The notes under the pieces were generated by a model. The model was not told the origin of the DNA. It saw only the letters and a program-made list of their open reading frames with translations, and made no database searches. Shown in pieces: positions 6,014 through 8,433 of a DNA stretch of 8,433 nt. The stretch spans positions 1 through 8,433 of the forward strand of contig DYHM01000029.1 of the NCBI GenBank assembly GCA_020724125.1, in the 5' to 3' direction. Both the position numbers and the translations under genes were made by a program. Every line of letters starts with the position of its first letter. Positions within the stretch are counted from its first letter, which is position 1. Source of the stretch: Patescibacteria group bacterium (lineage in GTDB: Bacteria; Patescibacteriota; Minisyncoccia; Minisyncoccales; CG1-02-41-26).

Positions 6014-6397
6014 ATGAGAAAACTGTTAAAAAAAGAAAAACGAAATAGACGTCATAAGCGGGTAAGGGCTAAAATTTTTGGCACGACTGAAAAACCCCGA
6101 CTCTGTGTTTTTCGTTCAAACAAACACATTTATACTCAATTAATTAATGACGAACAAGGTCGTATCCTCTTGGCGGCAGATGACAAGTCTTTTTTAGATG
6201 TTTCCCAAAAAGATCAAAAAGACAAGAAAAAGACAGGAGGAAAAATCGCAATTGCCCTTGAGGTGGGGAAGTTAATTGCCGAAAAAGCTTTAAAACAAAA
6301 AATAAAAAAAGTGGTTTTTGACAGGAGTGGTTATAAATATTACGGTCGGGTTAAGGCATTAGCCGAGGGGGCGAGAGAGAAAGGATTAGAATTTTAA
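6014..6397 (+). CDS. rplR: 50S ribosomal protein L18
   Basis: L18 (127 residues) binds 5S rRNA and attaches it to the large subunit. It has the basic N-terminal arm (KRNRRHKRVRAKIFG), the core TEKPRLCVFRSNKHIYTQLI, and the C-terminal VVFDRSGYKYYGRVKALAEGAREKGLEF, which matches the family's VVFDRGGYxYHGRVKALADAAREAGLxF. It starts 7 nt after rplF and ends 2 nt before rpsE, in the normal spc order. A short Lys/Asp/Gln-rich insert (DVSQKDQKDKKK) lies before the GGKIAIALEVG helix. No Shine-Dalgarno sequence is seen. Confidence 0.97.
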   Translation: MRKLLKKEKRNRRHKRVRAKIFGTTEKPRLCVFRSNKHIYTQLINDEQGRILLAADDKSFLDVSQKDQKDKKKTGGKIAIALEVGKLIAEKALKQKIKKVVFDRSGYKYYGRVKALAEGAREKGLEF

Positions 6398-6399
6398 AT

Positions 6400-6945
6400 A
6401 TGCTTAAAAAACAACAAAAAAAATCTATTTCTCCTGAAATAATAAAAGATAAAAATGAAGATAAAATAATAGAAAGTAAGACAAAATTAAAAGACGAATT
6501 TGAATCCAGTCTTTTAGATTTGGCTCGGGTGACCCGAGTGACAGCCGGGGGAAAGCAATTAAGATTCCGGGCAGTTATTGTTATTGGCAATAAAAATGGA
6601 AAAATTGGTTTAGGGGTGGCCAAGGGCCGAGATGTGAGTCAGGGAGTAGAAAAAGCGACCAGATTGGCTAAAAAAAAATTTATTGAGATTCCCTTTGTGG
6701 CCGATACCATTCCTTATGAAGTGGAGGCAAAATTTGGGCCGGCTCGGGTTCTTTTAAAACCGCAGACAAGGGGCAGGGGATTAGTGGCTGGCGGCGTTGT
6801 AAGAGTTATTTGTCAATTGGCTGGCATCAGAAATATCTCTTCTAAACTTCTTTCTCGCACCAGAAATAAATTAAACATTGCAAGGGCAACGATAAAAGCT
6901 TTGGAGAAATTGAAATCCTATAACCCAGTTATAAAAAATAATTGA
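6400..6945 (+). CDS. rpsE: 30S ribosomal protein S5
   Basis: S5 (181 residues) helps decoding accuracy and lines the mRNA entry channel with S3 and S4. A lysine-rich N-terminal extension of about 30 residues precedes the RNA-binding domain (ARVTRVTAGGKQLRFRAVIV, then GNKNGKIGLGVAKG). The C-terminal domain carries LVAGGVVRVICQLAGIRNIS, then SRTRNKLNIARATIKALE, a version I associate with Parcubacteria. It starts 2 nt after rplR. An 11-bp tandem duplication (TAATTGATAAA at 6939-6949 and 6950-6960) covers its stop codon and makes a second stop just behind. Confidence 0.97.
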   Translation: MLKKQQKKSISPEIIKDKNEDKIIESKTKLKDEFESSLLDLARVTRVTAGGKQLRFRAVIVIGNKNGKIGLGVAKGRDVSQGVEKATRLAKKKFIEIPFVADTIPYEVEAKFGPARVLLKPQTRGRGLVAGGVVRVICQLAGIRNISSKLLSRTRNKLNIARATIKALEKLKSYNPVIKNN

Positions 6946-7169
6946 TAAATAATTGATAAATTCTAAATCCAAAATCCTAAATACTAAACAAATCCAAAAT
7001 CCGAAATCTCAATGACTAAAACTCGTTTGTTTTAAATTTTGAATTTAGAATTTTGAATTTGTTTAGGATTTAGAATTTCGGATTTTGGATTTATATTAGT
7101 CATTAGACATTTTAGCATTAGACATTGATTAGGAATATTAGGAATTAAAAATTTTAACTTAATTATTCT
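6946..7169. repeat. Repeat-rich spacer with an 18-bp inverted repeat between rpsE and rplO
   Basis: This 224-nt spacer fills the place of rpmD (L30), which is absent. AAATCCAAAATCCGAAAT (6990-7007) has its exact reverse complement at 7075-7092, and AATGACTAA (7011-7019) has its own at 7096-7104. The order A-B ... A'-B' means the two pairings cross instead of nesting. The left half is built of AAATCC-type units and the right half of GGATTT-type units; CATTAGACATT is repeated directly at 7101-7111 and 7116-7126. GAATTTTGAATTTGTTTA (7048-7065) recurs exactly at 8230-8247. No L30 remnant is seen on either strand. Confidence 0.75.
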
Positions 7170-7628
7170 ATGCAGTTTCATCAATTACAACCAATTCATA
7201 AATTAAAAAAGAAAAAAAAGATTGGCCGCGGCGGCAAACGAGGTCGTTATTCTGGCAAGGGAATTAAAGGACAAAAAGCCAGAGCCGGGAGAAAACTCCA
7301 GCCAGTTATTCGAGAATTAATAAAAAGATATCCTAAATTAAGAGGATATAGACAAAAATCAAAAATGAAAAAGCAAAAATCAAAAATTGCGATTTTAAAT
7401 TTAGATATCTTAGAGAAAAATTTTGTCGCCGGAGAAAAAATCACTCCAAAAATTTTATTTGCAAAAAAAATAATTTCTAAAATAAATGGAAAAATACCAA
7501 ATGTAAAAATATTAGGAAAAGGAGAAACAACAAAACCGATAATTATTGAAGATTGCCTTTTTTCAAAATCAGTAAAAGAAAAAATTGAAAAAGCGGGAGG
7601 AACAATTAAAATTTCTAATCTTCAATAA
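7170..7628 (+). CDS. rplO: 50S ribosomal protein L15
   Basis: L15 (152 residues) is a late-assembly 23S rRNA-binding protein. The glycine/basic N-terminal region (GRGGKRGRYSGKGIKGQKARAG) and the C-terminal part (NVKILGKGETTKPIIIEDCLFSKSVKEKIEKAGG) are typical, and the following VIRELIKRYPKLRGYR is the form I associate with CPR bacteria, replacing the usual FEGGQMPLxRRLPKRGF. The stretch coding for QKSKMKKQKSKIAIL is made of near-repeated AAAAATCAAAAAT units, like the spacer repeats. The gene is separated from rpsE by 224 nt and may have its own transcript; no clear promoter or Shine-Dalgarno sequence is seen. secY, which usually follows, is absent. Confidence 0.96.
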   Translation: MQFHQLQPIHKLKKKKKIGRGGKRGRYSGKGIKGQKARAGRKLQPVIRELIKRYPKLRGYRQKSKMKKQKSKIAILNLDILEKNFVAGEKITPKILFAKKIISKINGKIPNVKILGKGETTKPIIIEDCLFSKSVKEKIEKAGGTIKISNLQ

Positions 7629-7747
7629 ATTTAATCAAAGACCAAAAACCAAAAACAAAAAATCAAAACCACAGATTAAAAATTAAAAACAGAATTTTAT
7701 TTAGCGCAAAGGTCAAAAAATTAATCATCTTTAATTTATACAAATTT
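7629..7747. other. AT-rich spacer with A/C-rich simple repeats
   Basis: The first part is built of ACCAAAAACCAAAAAC-like units on the plus strand. No gene, hairpin or clear promoter was found. A TATACA at 7737-7742 just before the ATG at 7748 could be a weak -10 box. Confidence 0.4.
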
Positions 7748-7813
7748 ATGCAAAGAGAACCAAAATTTAACGGACAACCAAATCCTGAAATTTCAGAGAG
7801 AGAGAGAGAGTAG
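7748..7813 (+). other. Short upstream frame, possible 5' end of the phase-variable gene
   Basis: From ATG 7748 the frame reads MQREPKFNGQPNPEISERER and stops at TAG 7811-7813 just after the (AG)8 tract. Loss of one AG unit joins it smoothly to the following frame (ERERVEVKKVELLKK), giving a 151-residue protein. The joined junction has continuous charged coding sequence with no stop, which supports one gene split by the repeat length. Its own 21-codon product is unlikely to matter. Confidence 0.5.
7795..7810 (+). repeat. (AG)8 dinucleotide tract in a coding frame
   Basis: Eight uninterrupted AG units lie between the ATG frame starting at 7748 and the 7825 frame. With 4, 7 or 10 units the two frames would be joined; with 8 the upstream frame hits TAG at once. 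Such tracts change length by slipped-strand mispairing and form the switch in phase-variable genes of other bacteria. Confidence 0.8.
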
Positions 7814-7824
7814 AAGTTAAAAAA

Positions 7825-8205
7825 GTGGAACTTTTAAAAAAATTATTAAACGAAATAGATATACTTTTGAACGATTGGGAAATCATAGAAGAAGAAATTA
7901 CCCCTGAAATGTATTTACCGGAAAATAAAGAAAAACTTAAGCGCATTGAAAAAAATAAATTAAGAAAAGTTTGGTTTGCTTCAATACTTAATATTATAAT
8001 TACGCTAAATATTCTTTTTAAGGATAACGCATTTATAGAAAATTTAAAAGGCGAAGTATCTGATTTATGCGATAAAGTTCGTCCGATAAAAAAAACAAGT
8101 GAAAAATTAGTGAAAACAGGGGATAATTTATTAAAGGAAATTAAAACCGGTATTCAACAAATATTAGAAGCATTAGGGATGTTAAACGAAAAGAATGTTG
8201 ATTAA
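7825..8205 (+). CDS. Small protein of unknown function with hydrophobic centre and helical tail
   Basis: I do not recognise this protein. From GTG 7825 it has 126 residues: an acidic/Leu-rich N-terminal part (MELLKKLLNEIDILLNDWE, then EEEITPEMYLPENKE), a 17-residue hydrophobic run at about 49-65 (VWFASILNIIITLNILF) that could be a membrane or buried helix, and a Lys/Glu/Leu-rich C-terminal part that looks like a coiled coil (KKTSEKLVKTGDNLLKEIKTG). The codon use is ordinary for the window. The real start is probably ATG 7748 when the (AG)n tract is in the joining length, giving 151 residues; GTG 7825 is the only plausible start in the present length. The role is unknown. Confidence 0.6.
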   Translation: MELLKKLLNEIDILLNDWEIIEEEITPEMYLPENKEKLKRIEKNKLRKVWFASILNIIITLNILFKDNAFIENLKGEVSDLCDKVRPIKKTSEKLVKTGDNLLKEIKTGIQQILEALGMLNEKNVD

Positions 8206-8229
8206 AATAATTTTTAATTTTTGGATTTC

Positions 8230-8247
8230 GAATTTTGAATTTGTTTA
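8230..8247. repeat. Second copy of the rpsE-rplO spacer repeat
   Basis: GAATTTTGAATTTGTTTA is identical to 7048-7065 and lies in the same orientation, preceded here by GGATTTC. Both copies are intergenic and flank the rplO-unknown gene pair. Confidence 0.6.
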
Positions 8248-8253
8248 ATAAAA

Positions 8254-8373
8254 ATGTTGTTTAATAATATTTTGAGGTATTTTTATAATTTTTCCCTTTA
8301 AAAAACCTTATAAATAAATGGTTTATATGGCATCAATTTGCTAAAATTCACAAAAAACTTTATTAAACAACAT
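8254..8373. repeat. Spaced 14-bp inverted repeat near the right end
   Basis: ATGTTGTTTAATAA (8254-8267) and TTATTAAACAACAT (8360-8373) are exact reverse complements 92 nt apart. The match continues outward for four more pairs after one mismatch. It could be the ends of a small mobile element or a large RNA hairpin; no target duplication is evident. Confidence 0.5.
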
Positions 8374-8433
8374 CTTTAATAAACGACGATTGCTGGTTGA
8401 GGGAGAAGTATCAATATCGTGCGGCATATCTTT
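8345..8433 (-). CDS. Possible C-terminal end of a minus-strand gene leaving the window
   Basis: On the minus strand a frame is open from the window edge and ends at a TAG around 8345-8347, reading KDMPHDIDTSPSTSNRRL and then a Leu/Phe-rich end. This stretch has more G and C than the spacers around it, which suggests coding. The plus strand is also open here (RRLLVEGEVSISCGIS), so strand and identity are uncertain. I do not recognise the product. Confidence 0.3.

Noticed and set aside
6524..6538. Palindrome CTCGGGTGACCCGAG in rpsE
   Set aside because: It encodes the conserved LARVTRV stretch of S5, so protein sequence explains it well enough.
8201..8218. Possible terminator after the unknown gene
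   Set aside because: The ATTAAAA/TTTTAAT stem has only A-T pairs and includes the stop codon; too weak to call.
1..8433. CRISPR array, tRNA or rRNA genes, or reassigned genetic code
   Set aside because: No regularly spaced repeats and no tRNA or rRNA apart from the tRNA-like ends of tmRNA; conserved genes read with the standard code with no TGA in frame, and TAG ends smpB.

Overview
The window is AT-rich and compact and reads with the standard bacterial code. It most likely comes from a Patescibacteria/CPR bacterium, probably Parcubacteria-like. The support is: rpsE is followed by rplO with no rpmD (L30) between them, as in CPR; the S5 and L15 proteins look like the CPR type; almost no start has a Shine-Dalgarno sequence; and the spacers carry AT-rich 'AAATCC/GGATTT' repeats. 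The lineage is inference, since no rRNA is present.

Layout. 39-491 is a small three-helix membrane protein whose C-terminus resembles PilC/GspF. It converges with a minus-strand slipin/stomatin-type SPFH gene (538-1305). A non-coding stretch (1306-1848) carries hairpins and a two-copy 29-bp tandem repeat. 1849-3841 is an acetyl-CoA synthetase gene that is still easily recognisable but broken four times: a palindrome that brings a TAA, two Trp codons changed to TAG, and a 7-bp tandem duplication that shifts the frame. Its stop overlaps the smpB start (3838-4290). smpB is followed after 9 nt by a complete tmRNA gene (ssrA, 4300-4695), so the two parts of the trans-translation machinery sit together.

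A translation block follows at once: infC (non-AUG start), rpmI (L35, 59 aa), rplF, rplR, rpsE, then a 224-nt repeat-rich spacer where rpmD would normally be, then rplO. This joins the start of an infC-rpmI(-rplT) operon to the end of an spc-type operon. rplT does not follow rpmI and rpsH does not precede rplF.

The last part holds an unrecognised small protein (7825-8205). An (AG)8 tract separates its reading frame from an upstream ATG, so it looks like a possible phase-variable or freshly frameshifted gene. The right end is an AT-rich stretch with a dispersed repeat, a spaced inverted repeat and perhaps the end of a minus-strand gene running out of the window.

The most interesting points are the (AG)8 switch candidate, the rewired ribosomal operon with its repeat-filled L30 slot, the tmRNA with an atypical tag, and the fresh acs pseudogene that keeps a legible record of its mutations.
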